Shown: piece by piece, positions 21,344 to 32,501 of the stretch | How the letters are laid out: each line of letters begins with the position of its first letter | Position numbering within the stretch: position 1 is the stretch's first letter | DNA from: Brassica napus | Taxonomy: Eukaryota; Streptophyta; Magnoliopsida; Brassicales; Brassicaceae | Direction of reading: 5' to 3' | DNA length: 64,000 nucleotides | Assembly: GCF_020379485.1 (NCBI RefSeq) | Contig: NC_063450.1 | Span: forward strand, 46,714,681 to 46,778,680 | The notes under the pieces: model-generated | Seen by the model: the letters and a program-made list of their open reading frames with translations, nothing else | Told to the model about the DNA's origin: nothing | The model's database searches: none | Made by a program: the position numbers and the translations under genes

Positions 21344-22065
21344 GAAACCCACAATCTCTTTTTTTTTTTGGAACACCACTTTCATTAAAAAAAACTTAAA
21401 GTCTCGGACTACAAGAGTTCATAGAGCTACGAACATAAAACCATACAACACAAACGATAGATTTAGAGAAACCTCTAAAATAAAGAGACAACGAATTCAT
21501 AGCAAAGCTTGAATGCGTCAAATTCACGGCAGAACCGGAAGGTTGAAATTTAGTCACATTGAAAAGTGACGTTGATATCCAATCCGCACCTCGGAATATC
21601 GTTGAAACGAGATCCGCTGCATCTTCAGGCCCCGAACGGACCGCTCCACAAGATAACAAGACGGTTATAGACTTGGAAATACACCTTCGCACATGGGCAG
21701 AAGGGGAAACACTTATCCGAGAGAAGGCAGGTGGTGATGATGATGATGATGATGATGAAGATGACAACGAACCCAGTAAACCCACCGGTAAAAAGACAAC
21801 TAGTATTCTCTTCAGGAAAGAGAGGTATGACATTGTAAGCATATTGGTTTCGGTAAACAACCCGATGAATCCATCGGAATTCTTTAGCAAACTGGCTAAG
21901 TAGACCAGCCTACCCCATAAAAATGGACTTTGAAACTATGTTGTGAGACTGAATGAAATTTAAAAGGCTCACTAGGTCCAATCTACAAGCAAATAGGTCC
22001 ATCTCACAGGCTTGAGCAATGGTGTTCTATTGACGTTGACAGGAACTCGAAACCCACAATCTCTT
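21344..22065 (-). mobile_element. short poly-A retroposon, copy B
   Basis: GAAACCCACAATCTCTT occurs at 21344-21360 and 22049-22065. Between them lies an insert whose minus-strand 3' end is TTTAATGAAAGTGGTGTTCC plus poly-A (the T run near 21360 on the plus strand). The related flank copy near 17680 reads GAAACCCACCATCTCTTAAAG without insertion, so it acts as an empty site. The body is related to copy A at 5945-6626. A GAT microsatellite lies at about 21735-21758. The 164-codon minus-strand frame is interrupted compared with copy A and is not called as a gene. Confidence 0.75.
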
Positions 22066-24130
22066 AAAAAGCAATATTTTCGTCGAAATTACCTATAAAT
22101 AGTTTTGTACAGGAGTGTTTTTTATGTTTTGATAAATCATATATTTTAGGTATATACATTTCCTATCAGATTTTGTGTCGCAGCATACGTCTCTTACGTG
22201 TGAATTATTCAGATTTTTATATATGAGATATAAGGGGAATGCGCGATATTGCATGTATATGATCCAACATAGAAAAATATATAACGTTTTGAAATTTTCT
22301 CTTCGGTGCATGCTATACATGGGCATAATATTATCCCAATCTAAATTCCAGCTGAACCAAAAAAATATGCATGTCATCAAAATTTAATTGTAATATTATT
22401 AACTTTGAACAAATAGCGTAAAATTTTACGAACAAAACTGTGGAAATAATCAGTTTTGAATATATTTAATTATGTTCCAATTACACAACTTGCGTCAGAC
22501 CACAGAAAAAAACAAATTCTAACATTTAAAAAAAAATAGAACAAAACCATTAAACATATGATATTTAGTAACTTAATAATGACAAACAATCGTATATAAA
22601 GAAAAACATAAATATGTATTTTATTAGTTTTTAAATGATTGAATTTGTTAGCAAAAAGTCATGGACCAAAGTACTAGTTTGTTTATAATTTGATGATATG
22701 ACATAGCGTATCTGTTTGACTCTTTTTGTGTGTTATCAAGTGTAAAATATTGAATCATATTTGTTTATAATTTGTTATTAATTCTGAAAAGACTAAAAGA
22801 GGTAATAATTAGAAGAAAAAAAAAAGATTGGTTATCACTTATCACAAATTGCTTTCTCTTTGAAAACGTAACTTCATGTCTTTGTGTCAAGGTTCATAAT
22901 TTCTCCCTGCGACGTCGCTCATCAGCAAGCAACAATACATTATACATATGCATCTTCCTTCCTTTTGTCTCTCTGTCTTAATTGGAACTTCTGATTTTCA
23001 TATTTTTGTTGTTTATGTTTGAATCATATTTCATATACAATGTTTCTGAGTTTTTTTATTTGTGTGTTTTGTATCATTTGTGTGTTGATAACTTGACATA
23101 ATGTATCATATGTTTTTGTTGTGGACGTATGTCACGTTTGAATACTAAAGTTTCATGCTGTGTCCGTATTTAAATTTTCTGTTTTCCGTCCCATTTCATG
23201 CCGTATCCGTATTTAAATTTTCTGTTTTCCGTCCCATTTCTGGTCTCGTTCCCGTCTCACTTCTCAGTGCAGCCTGAACTGAGGAAAAAATTCTAGATCC
23301 CCCCGCCGCGCTAGTTTGATGTTTTTGCTGTCGTTCCAACACTAGAAAAGTTAATTATATTAAGCAACGTATTGATGAACTTCATATATAAAAATATACA
23401 TGTTCAAGGATAATAAATAGCTCATCAAATAAAACGAATCCTCCTGAAATTCACAAGGAAAACTAATTTGTGGCCCAGTGGGGCCATCCTGTGGACTGCA
23501 AAAAGGTTTTTGTAATGGTGATATTTGCTGGCCAGCAGCCCGGGTTTACTATGGAACAGTTGAAACTACTAATTGATCAGCACAACATTTTAAGATTTTT
23601 TTTATAGAAAAATTCAGCTAAAGTATATTTTGCGATGTGGCAAAGGAGTAACAAGAGGAACACCATAATCAACCAATGGACCGCCATAACAATAACATTA
23701 CATAACGTCACATAATAAAGCTCCATCAGAAGTAGAAATTATTGAAGAAAAAATCGCCTTTAGAATCTCCATTGTATAAACCACGTCATTTCCTCATTTA
23801 TCAAGAAGTTATTTCAAAGAAGCAGATGGTTAAATGTCGAAGAGAGTTTGGCATTAAATTGATATGATGACGAATTTGGTCTTGCTAATTGCTATATTGC
23901 AACGCCATAGGTGAAGCATCTTCTCTCCTTTACCTGGGGCAATGTTCTGAGGAGGTTCTGATCAGGGTTTTACATCAAGTGGATGTGTCTTTCATTATCC
24001 CCTCAGTGATACTTGTTTTTCAACTCATGCAGATTGTTTTTAGTATTCCATAGAGCTTACCATATTTTATAAATTATGTATTGCATTTACATTTCAGAAA
24101 GGATCACGTTTAGTATCGCTTTATATCATT
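22066..24130. other. intergenic DNA
   Basis: The first 250 bp are the third flank-repeat copy. A tandem duplication lies at 23155-23243. The rest is AT-rich without coding signal. Confidence 0.45.
23155..23243. repeat. two-copy tandem repeat
   Basis: The words CATGC-GT-TCCGTATTTAAA and TTCTGTTTTCCGTCCCATTT occur twice in the same order, about 45 bp apart. Confidence 0.75.
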
Positions 24131-25189
24131 AATTCAGTTGCGATCTTAATTAGGGGTTGGTATTTGCACTGTAGTCTCTAAATGTTTTAATGAGTTTAGT
24201 TGGAGAAGCATATGCCATTGTTATTCTTTTTTTTTTTTAACCACATTATTATTCAAGTTCATGGCCTAAATTACAGCTATAGCAGTTTTCTTGTACGTGA
24301 TTTATAGAATATGTTACTAATCTCTCTCTTCGTAGCTCCTTATCGTCTCCACATAAATAGAAGCGGAGGCCGTTACTCAAGCAAGCAAAAAAAAAAAACT
24401 CATATCCATTTTCTTCTGACACCATTACTCTGTAAGTTGAGTCACAGAAGGGTGGTGTGCGAGTGACCAAAGTTGTGTGTTTAGAGTTATCCAAATCATT
24501 TGGTTTTTGAATGGCCCTGCATCGGCAAATAGCCCACCTTTCAGCCTTTATGTTGTAAAGGTGATTTGTTTAGTTAGTTAGGACAAGTGCTGCTCCCAAG
24601 TCCCAAGGCTATGCCTTAATTATTATTATGGTTTTCACCATCCGAGTACTAAATTGAATATACAATACGGTACGTATTCAATAGTGAGTCTATGTACTGT
24701 CCTTGTTGTTTGCCAAAGCTAATATTTAATGTTAAGATGAAGTCAAGGTGCGTATTAGTCTCTTGACCAAACGAAACTCAATTAGTGGAAAAGATGAAAG
24801 ACTGACCACAAAAACAACATATTGCTGGTGAAATCGGTTCAAAGTTTACCCATCCAGTCCACATGTGAGTAAACGATCTGTCGATTTGACTGAGAGTATG
24901 AGACCAAATGTGGGGGTAATTAGTAACAAAATTAAAACTATAGGGTGACAAATTGCAATAATCGGAGAGTGTATGGAAGAGCAATCAAACCAAAAAACAA
25001 AAGAAAAGAAACAAAAGGTTGGTCGATTTGAGTATTGAGTTGAATCAAAATTGGTCCTTTTTCTCTCTCTCTTAAAAAAAGTTTAAGTTTGTGTGATCTC
25101 TCAGGACGCTTTTACTGTGCTTCCTCCTCATCAAATTCTCCGTCCCTACTAGTTTCAATCAAGTTTTGTTCGAAAAGCAAGAATCTTTA

Positions 25190-25468
25190 GAGCAAGCGCA
25201 TTAATGAACCTTGTTTATTATTTGAATTTTTTATTTTTTTTTTATTTTTTATTTTTCGTTTGATTTTTTTTTAAAAATAAAAAATAAAATAAAAATAAAC
25301 TGACAAATAGCAGGTCGCCACGTGACGTGGGGTCCGCTAAACATTAACAAACCGGGTTCATGCGGAAGGAACGTGGCGAGACGAGGTCTTCGCTGTTGTT
25401 TATTATAATAATTTTTTTTTCTCGATTTACGTGTGAACCTCCTCTAAAACTCTTCAATGCGGTTGCTC
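25190..25468. mobile_element. MITE with TTA duplication
   Basis: 279 bp. The ends are GAGCAAGCGCATTAATG and, inverted, GAGCAACCGCATTGAAG. TTA flanks both sides (25187-25189 and 25469-25471). The paralogous block near 28660-28675 reads AATCTTTAAAAACC and lacks the insert. A 3-bp TTA duplication fits the Tourist/Harbinger group. Confidence 0.8.
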
Positions 25469-25540
25469 TTAAAACCAAGGGGTCCTGTCTTTATAATCAA
25501 AGTGTGTCCATAAAATTCTGATCAGATCCGGTTTAATAAT

Positions 25541-26460
25541 TTCTAAAGAATAGAAATTTAAATTTCTTATTTAATATTTACCTTATTTATTTTCTCCACA
25601 ATTATATCATTTAAACCTCAAATGCGAGATCCACCCACACACGTTTATCATCTCCATATCCGTTTATATGTAGTAGACTTATTACATTGGTAAATACACA
25701 GCCATTATTAATGTTAAATATATTGTTGCTTTGTTGAGTTTACATGTCGTAAAACATTAGTCCTTCAAGAAGCTATATATATTAGTGAATTTTAAAAGTC
25801 AATCTTACACTATATTTTTAACCTGTGTAAACAGTAATTTCTTCATATTTTTTGAAAATCGCTCACCATATCAAAATGTATGCATGGATTCTTTGATAGA
25901 TTATATAGTAGTTAATTTTATCATTTAAAGCTTTCATTTGATATTTTAAATACGAGAATATGCTGATTTTAAATTACAATATATATATATATATATTTTT
26001 TAAAAAAATTATATAAAAGTTGATAGGTATTGTTTAAGAGTTTTGAAAACAAAAAAGATCAATAGGAAAACATTAACCTTATATATATTTCATAAATATT
26101 CCAAAATATAAATATCTTAACAAACAATCTACTAATCTCTTTAAAATCGACAACTTAACAAATTAATACCAAAATTAAATCCTATAAATACATTTAACAT
26201 AAATTATAGAAAAATGTTTAAAACATAAAAAAACTATCAATACAAAACGGGTTTAAATATATAATAGTTTGTTTTAAATTATACTATTAAAATAAAATCA
26301 AAGTAAAATAAGTTAAACAAGCGGTTTAAATAAATAAACGTGCGGATCAAAATTATATGAAATCTTCAAAATTTTAGTCTAATTTAAAATAACAAAAATA
26401 AATCATATAATAGTCTAAGTATGAAAAAAATTATTTTTATTACGTAAATAAAATTTTCAA
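25541..26460. other. AT-rich insertion of unknown type
   Basis: Absent from the paralogous block at 28740-28755. No coding capacity, and no clear terminal or target repeats. It may be a non-autonomous element with eroded ends. Confidence 0.4.
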
Positions 26461-26854
26461 CCGAATATTAGATTCGCATCTGTAATACTTTTTTCTTTAT
26501 TATAAGATACATAGATTCATAGATTATACTTTTCTTTTGGTTCACTTCTCTCTCTCCTCAGGTTTCAAGAAATTATTTTCATTTTTCCCAAAGAAATTGT
26601 TACACAGTAATTTAATTTAAATTAAGTAACTTAGAGCATCATTTTCTCCGGTAAAATTTCCTAATATTTGTATGATATAGTATATTGCTTGGATTTGGTT
26701 AGTTGGGTTTAAAGGAATTGTAACAGGCTTCAAGAGAGGCCCAGATATTGAAAACCAAGAGCGTGCCGTGAAGAAAAAACAAAACAGGGAATCTTTTTCT
26801 AATTAATTTCCTCAAAGCAAAACCTTAAGAGATTAGGAATTGAGAGAGAGAGAG

Positions 26855-27640
26855 ATGGATTCGTCCGTGTTTAGATGGGCGAGGGAGAAGCTGGAGAAGG
26901 AACACAGAGAGAGCAAGGAAAGTGGGAAGCTGAAACTGGAACGAGAGAAGAAAGACAAGGATGCTGCGGAAAGGCAACGCCGAGCCGTTGAAGCTTCTCA
27001 AAGAGCCAAAAGGCTTGAAGCCATTGAAGCCCAGATGATGAAGGTTTGGGGTTTTTTTCTTTCTTTCTGTAATTAGAAATTCATTCAATGTTGTTATTAG
27101 AAAAGGCAAATTTGATAACTCTTATCTTATCTTACACATGGGGTTGGGTTGGGTTAGGTTGAGGAACCTAGAAAACGTGGAGGTTATATTATACAACCCA
27201 TACCTCCATGGATATTGAAGAGGACTAATATGCCGCCACAAGACGAGGAGGAGGTTTTTAGATGGGATGATGATGAAGAAGAAGGTGCTGAGTGGGAAGT
27301 AGGAGAGGCTCCTGGTACAGGTCGTCTCCCAATTCGCACCTAATTAGTTTATAATTATGAAACAACAAAACCAACACATTAGTTAGCTTTGTTTATGTTT
27401 CAAAAGTAGATAGAGAGCGTTTGCTCGTGGAGGAAATTAAAAGGCAGCTTTCTTTGATTGGTGCAGAGCTTCAAAGGATATTATATGTGGTTACTTTTTC
27501 GTTTTTCTTAATTTGCAGGAAAGTTTACTTGGAATGATGATGAAGAAGAAGAAGAAGAAAAGGAAGAAGAAAGACGACAACGACAACGACTGCGACTGTT
27601 GGCAAAAAGACGGAAAGCTAATGGATCAACCAAACGATGA
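26855..27640 (+). CDS. small charged protein of unknown function
   Basis: Three exons join in frame: 26855-27043, 27158-27314, 27519-27640, for 155 residues. The N-terminal 65 residues are a highly charged helix (EKLEKEHRESKESGKLKLE, ERQRRAVEASQRAKRLEAIE), probably coiled coil. A conserved-looking centre GGYIIQPIPPWILKRTNMPP follows. The acidic end has two related patches, VFRWDDDEEEGAEW and KFTWNDDEEEEEE, and closes with a basic tail rich in Arg and Lys. If the second intron is not removed the protein ends as GTGRLPIRT at 27343. I do not recognise the family. The mixed acidic/basic tails suggest a nuclear protein, by inference only. Confidence 0.6.
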
Positions 27641-27817
27641 TATGGTTCCAGAGCGATTAAGTTATGTCAAGTGTGCGTCACTTCTAATCAGGGTGTTTGC
27701 TCTCTCTGTTTCTTTTATGCAAGACTCGTAAGTCTTTTATACGATAAAAATAACTGGGGCTGAAATTAAAAGCATATAGTAGCTTATTGGGATTCTCATC
27801 ATCTACACCAAAGGTTT

Positions 27818-27850
27818 ATACATTTATTTATTTATTTATTTATTTATTTG
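27818..27850. repeat. TTTA microsatellite
   Basis: About seven TTTA units in the 3' flank of the small charged-protein gene. Confidence 0.9.
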
Positions 27851-28019
27851 CACTTATGTAGTCTCTGATGCTCTTATTAGATAATAAATGAAAGGTGGAT
27901 TGGATGTTTATGCATGCTTTGCATTAGTTATGACTTATGATGAAGAGAGTCGTGGGTCACATTGTTGGTGTTAGCTTTTTACGTGCTTAGAGTATTAATA
28001 CAGATTTTGGAGTAACAAC

Positions 28020-28860
28020 CATCTTAGGGTTTGGTTTTTGCATTCTAGTGTCTAAGTGTCTTGAATGAGAGTCTAATTGGAGAAGCATCAGAAGCCATCG
28101 TTATTTAAGTTCTTGGCCTAGAAATTATTATTATTATGGTTTTCAACATCTGAGTACTAAATTGAATATACAGTCAGTAGTTTTATTATTAAATAGTAAG
28201 TTTATGTACTGTCCTTGTTGTTTGCCAAGGCTAATAATTAATGTAGATGAAGTCAAAGGTGTATTAGAGTCTCTTTTATCAAAAGAAACTCAATTAGAGG
28301 AAAAGATGAAAAGACTGAGCACAAAAACAACATGTTGGGGAAATCGGTCCACATGTGAGTAAACGATCTATCGAAATGTGGGAGGTAAATTAGTAACAAA
28401 AAACTAAAACTGTAGAGTGACAAATGCAATAAACAGAACCAATAGAAGAAAGTAAAGTAAGGGGAATGAATAGTAAGTGGGGGGAAAGACGCAACAATCA
28501 AACCAAACAACAAAAGAAAAGAAACAAAAAGGTGAGTATTGAGTTGAATCAAAGATTGGTCCTTTTTCTCTCTTTTAAAAAAAAAAGGACGCTTTTACTG
28601 TGCTTCCCCCTCGTCAAATTCTCCGTCCCTACTATAGTTTCGATCAAGTTTGTACGAAAAGCAAGAATCTTTAAAAACCAAGAGGGTCCTGTCTTTATAA
28701 TCAAAGTGTGTCCGTAAAAACTCTGATCAGATCCGGTTTAATAACAAGAGAGTATAGATTCGCCATCTGTAATACTTTTTTTTATTATTATAATAATAAA
28801 GCCCACCCTCCAGAGAGGTTAAGATATAAGATTAGATTACCCTTTCTTTTGGTTTTTGTG
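28020..28860 (+). promoter_or_regulatory. 5' flank of the SnRK1 beta-2 gene
   Basis: The block immediately upstream of the ATG at 28873, also present as a diverged copy at 24130-26545. No clear TATA box: AAGATATAAG lies near 28820. The preserved common segments between the two blocks are candidates for promoter elements. Confidence 0.5.
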
Positions 28861-28872
28861 TGTGTGTGTGAT

Positions 28873-30034
28873 ATGGGAAACGTGAACGCGAGAGAAGAAG
28901 AAGAAGAAGAAGAAGAAGAAGAAGAAGCCAATAGTAACAACCACCACAACGACAACGACAACGACGCTGCGAATCGCTCTCATCAAGCTTCCGACTTTAC
29001 ACCCTCCGAGCAGCTCATGGGTGGTCATCATCACCACCAATCTCCTCCTCACAGCCCTCGCGCCACTCAATCTCCCCTCATGTTCGCTCCTCAGGTTCTT
29101 CTCTCTTCTCCCCACACCCCAAGATTCAAACTTTTGGAATTAAAAGATCTGAAAAAAAAAGTTTGTGTCTTTTTGTTTTTATTAGGTTCCGGTGATTCCT
29201 CTCCAAAGACCAGACGAAATCCACATCCCTAACCCTTCCTGGATGATGCAATCGCCTTACGAAGAGGCTTCCAACGAGCAAGGCATCCCCACCATGATCA
29301 CTTGGTGCCACGGTGGTAAAGAGATCTCTGTTGAGGGATCTTGGGATAATTGGAAGTCAAGGTCTTTTCTTTAGCTTTTTTTTTTTTTTTAATTTTGATT
29401 TTGGATTCTTTCATAATCAATTTCAACTCTCTCATTGTTCTTTGTGTGGATCAGAAGTCGGCTGCAGAGATCTGGAAAAGACTTCACAATAATGAAAGTG
29501 CTTCCCTCAGGTGTCTATGAGTACAGGTTCATCGTCGATGGACAGTGGATGCACGCCCCTGAGCTCCCTTTTGCTCGTGATGACGCTGGCAACACTTTCA
29601 ACCTTTTGGACCTCCAGGTAAAACCAACCCCTCCTTTATAACTACTGTTTGTAGAGAGAGAGATCTATGTTTGATTCATTACTTTGGTTTCGTGTGTGTA
29701 ATGCAAGGACTATGTTCCTGAAGACATTCAAAGCATATCCGGGTTCGAGCCTCCGCAATCTCCAGAGGCTAGCTACAGCAGCTTGCTTCTGGGAGCTGAG
29801 GATTATTCCAAAGAGCCGCCTTTGGTTCCACCGCATTTGCAGATGACTCTGCTGAACTTGCCGCCGGCCAACCCTGACGTGCCGTCGCCGCTGCCGAGGC
29901 CTCAGCATGTGGTTCTCAATCATCTTTACATGCAGAAGGGGAAAAGCGGTCCTTCTGTTGTTGCGCTTGGTTCCACTAACCGCTTTTTAGCAAAGTATGT
30001 AACTGTGGTGCTCTACAAGTCCCTCCAGAGGTGA
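28873..30034 (+). CDS. KINB2: SnRK1 regulatory subunit beta-2
   Basis: Four exons join in frame: 28873-29094, 29186-29361, 29455-29617, 29708-30034, for 295 residues. It matches Arabidopsis KINB2/AKINbeta2 (At4g16360) almost throughout, from memory. MGNVNARE is an N-myristoylation context that anchors the subunit to membranes. A glycogen-binding-type CBM48 follows ([36 protein letters not shown]), then the C-terminal ASC domain that binds the catalytic and gamma subunits ([41 protein letters not shown]). The kinase complex senses energy shortage and reprogrammes metabolism. An (E)n tract coded by GAA repeats at about 28894-28929 and a His cluster make the N-terminus longer than I recall for the Arabidopsis protein. 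Confidence 0.93.
28894..28929 (+). repeat. GAA microsatellite inside KINB2 exon 1
   Basis: About eleven GAA/GAG codons encode a poly-Glu run right after the myristoylation motif. It is in frame and could vary in length between accessions. Confidence 0.9.
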
Positions 30035-30494
30035 TGCTAATCATCATCTTTACAGGGTCTTATCTTAGTTTGGTGTTTCTTAAAAGTTAAAACTCATGGA
30101 GAATGGGTGAGGGCACTATAAGAATTTATTGTAAGGCCGGCAAATCTCTGTTTTTTGGTTTTGGTTTGTGGCTTTTCAAGTTTGCACAACAGTTACCTGC
30201 AAGTCTTTATATTATTGTTTTGGCTTTCAAATCTAGCAAAGTCATGTGTGACTGTGGAGTCTGTGACAGATGATTATATATGCTAAAGCATCTGCAGACC
30301 ACAAATACAACGGTGGAAAAAAAAAATGACATCCATTCTCAAATTAGTAGTAGGTTCATTATCTCAAATTTTAAATCTAAAAGCATTCTGATGGCCACTA
30401 TCTAGCAGTAGAAAAGAGCTGTACAGAAAGAAGCAACAATAGAAAGAGCAAACACATGTTGTTTATATGTTTGAATCTAATTGAGTTTGTAAAT
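30035..30494. other. 3' region of KINB2
   Basis: Presumed 3' UTR and spacer. No other feature seen. Confidence 0.5.
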
Positions 30495-30601
30495 TTAGAA
30501 AAGAGGACAGCCTTTGGCTCTGATTCCAGGAGCCGTGGGACAGGAAGCAAGAGGGCAGTGGTCTACTTCTGTGTCCGGGCAGGGCGAAGATACAAATTTC
30601 A
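30495..30601 (-). pseudogene. C-terminal relic of an OPT3-like transporter
   Basis: Read on the minus strand this encodes KFVSSPCPDTEVDHCPLASC, continuing PTAPGIRAKGCPLF and a stop. The pattern CPLASCPTAxGxxxxGCPxF is, from memory, the typical C-terminus of plant oligopeptide transporters. Arabidopsis carries OPT3 (At4g16370) at exactly this place between KINB2 and the HIPP gene. No other OPT exons are visible between 30.6 and 33.6 kb, so this is a remnant left after gene loss. Confidence 0.6.
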
Positions 30602-32500
30602 AAGTTTACTTAACAGACCAATCGTGTGATGCATCATAACTAACAATAGCATAGCCACTTTGGTACCTAGAGGACCACAGTTTTGATAGGCATGATCTTC
30701 GCTGGAACACAGAGAAATTGTATCGCTTTTTTCATGAAAGTATATCCAGGAACGAACAGATGTCAACATGTTCCTAAACATGAATACTCATCAATCTCTA
30801 AACTTAAGTCTTCGATCTTATACTATTCAGCTTCCAGCTTGTTCGTGAAGACCAAAATGATATCGTTGTGGAAAAAGAAAACAAAAGGATTAATGAAAAT
30901 AAATGGAGCGGGTCCGTTCACCAAATTGCTAAACCTGCAAACCCAAACGAAGCTACCATATTGGAGCCTAGATTATTAGATAGGGTCACATGATGTACAT
31001 ATAGGCCCCTAGGCTTTAAACCCTTAACAATATCCTTGTACTCTTCTTCTGCACCATGCATGTGACAACAATATGAACTCAATCACTAACTTAGCTCTCT
31101 ACTTATTTAAAAGTCAAAAACACGTCACATCTGAGATGATTATATCATATAAACTGACCTTTAGTCTTATAAATTTTTGGACGTTTCAATGATATATATT
31201 GTTCCCATTACGATGTGGTAAGATATTCAAATGTTTTGACATATCTTGTTTTCTATCTCCTGTGAATAATCGCTTCGTGACGTATAATTATATTTTCTAG
31301 ATATTGGAGCTTGTTTATAACGTAGCACATGTACGAGTTTCTTCTTACATACTAAGCACATATATTGATGCTGCGAGTAGTGGAGCTTGTTTATAGTGTT
31401 AGACATTTTCACCAGTTTTTCTAACATAGTATGAAAGCAGATATTGTTCTTAATCTTAACGTGAGCTTCGTTTTTAGATTAAAGAATGAAAAAAAAATCA
31501 TCATCCAAGAGAGACACCTTAGATAATAATTTCACACAAATTTAACAGTGATCTGATGATGTAACAAGAAAGCTCATAGACATGATTGTTACATAAAAAG
31601 CAAGCACGTACGTGTGTCTACTGTGTATGTGCACTTTTATGGAATTAAAAATGACCCAAAAGTCAGATTGTTAAAAAGTTTATCGTCTTCGTGAAACAGT
31701 ACCGACTACTTATCAAAAAAAAAAAGAAACAGTACCGACTAATGAACATACCCGGCCATTTGCTCATAACAGTATTGGATAAACTTAGAAACAAGATGAG
31801 CTTTTAATATAATGATAAACTATGTCTGCGAGAAAACGTGAAACGGCCCATTGAGTTATAGAGAGATAAGGCGATGAAGAGTCAAAGAAGAGGTTCTCCT
31901 TTTAATATTTGCCATCTGCTTCCCCCATCTATTTAATATTTATCATATTTCTCAAGTGTCTTTTTCAGTTTAGCTTTTTTGAAAAACAAAAACAAAAGTC
32001 ACATTTGTTGGTTACCAACTAAATCCGCATGTGACGAATCTTCCAGCTCCTTGTTTTTGTTGTTTTCTTTCGTTCTATTTTCTTCTTAGGTATGATGAAT
32101 TGATGACGATGATTGTTCTATTTGTTTCTTAGTGATATACTATAAGATAGAAGTGGGAGTGGTTAGATTAATAGAGTTGGAGTTGAAGTAACATTTACAG
32201 AGATTCTCTACCATTTCTAAAGCATATCTCTACAAAACAAAAATAAGAGAGAGAGAAAGAGACGGATACAAACAGAGTTTCACTGAAGGCAGAATGAGAA
32301 CACCGACATAGCAAAATGTATAATACTTATAATAAAAAATGGGTTATTTTCAATCCAAACATTTCAAATGAAATAGCTGACAAGATTCTTAATAAGATTC
32401 TTCGAAAAATAATACAAATACAAAGAATAATAAAAGTTGTTTAGGTATTTTAATTTAAGAACAAAAAACCTGCAATATCAAATAGACCGGAAAAGGAGAA
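30602..32500. other. intergenic DNA without genes
   Basis: AT-rich. I looked for OPT3, CBL or PPR-like frames and saw none. A GAGA run lies near 32250-32270. Confidence 0.45.
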
Positions 32501-32501
32501 A

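Larger units (their letters stand above)
24130..26545. repeat. diverged upstream copy of the SnRK1 beta-2 gene 5' flank
   Basis: Segments here match 28020-28860, just upstream of the beta-2 subunit gene, in the same order. Examples: GGAGAAGCAT at 24203 and 28078, GGTTTTCA with GAGTACTAAATTGAATATAC at 24645 and 28153, GTACTGTCCTTGTTGTTTGC at 24693 and 28207, AAGCAAGAATCTTTA at 25175 and 28660, GATCAGATCCGGTTTAATAA at 25520 and 28725. Three stretches are present only here: about 24270-24620, a MITE at 25190-25468, and an AT-rich insert of about 920 bp from about 25541 to 26460. Confidence 0.8.

Noticed and set aside
23868..23936. Possible box C/D snoRNA (GATGACG ... CTGA)
   Set aside because: No terminal stem or internal C'/D' boxes and no recognised target, so the words are likely chance.
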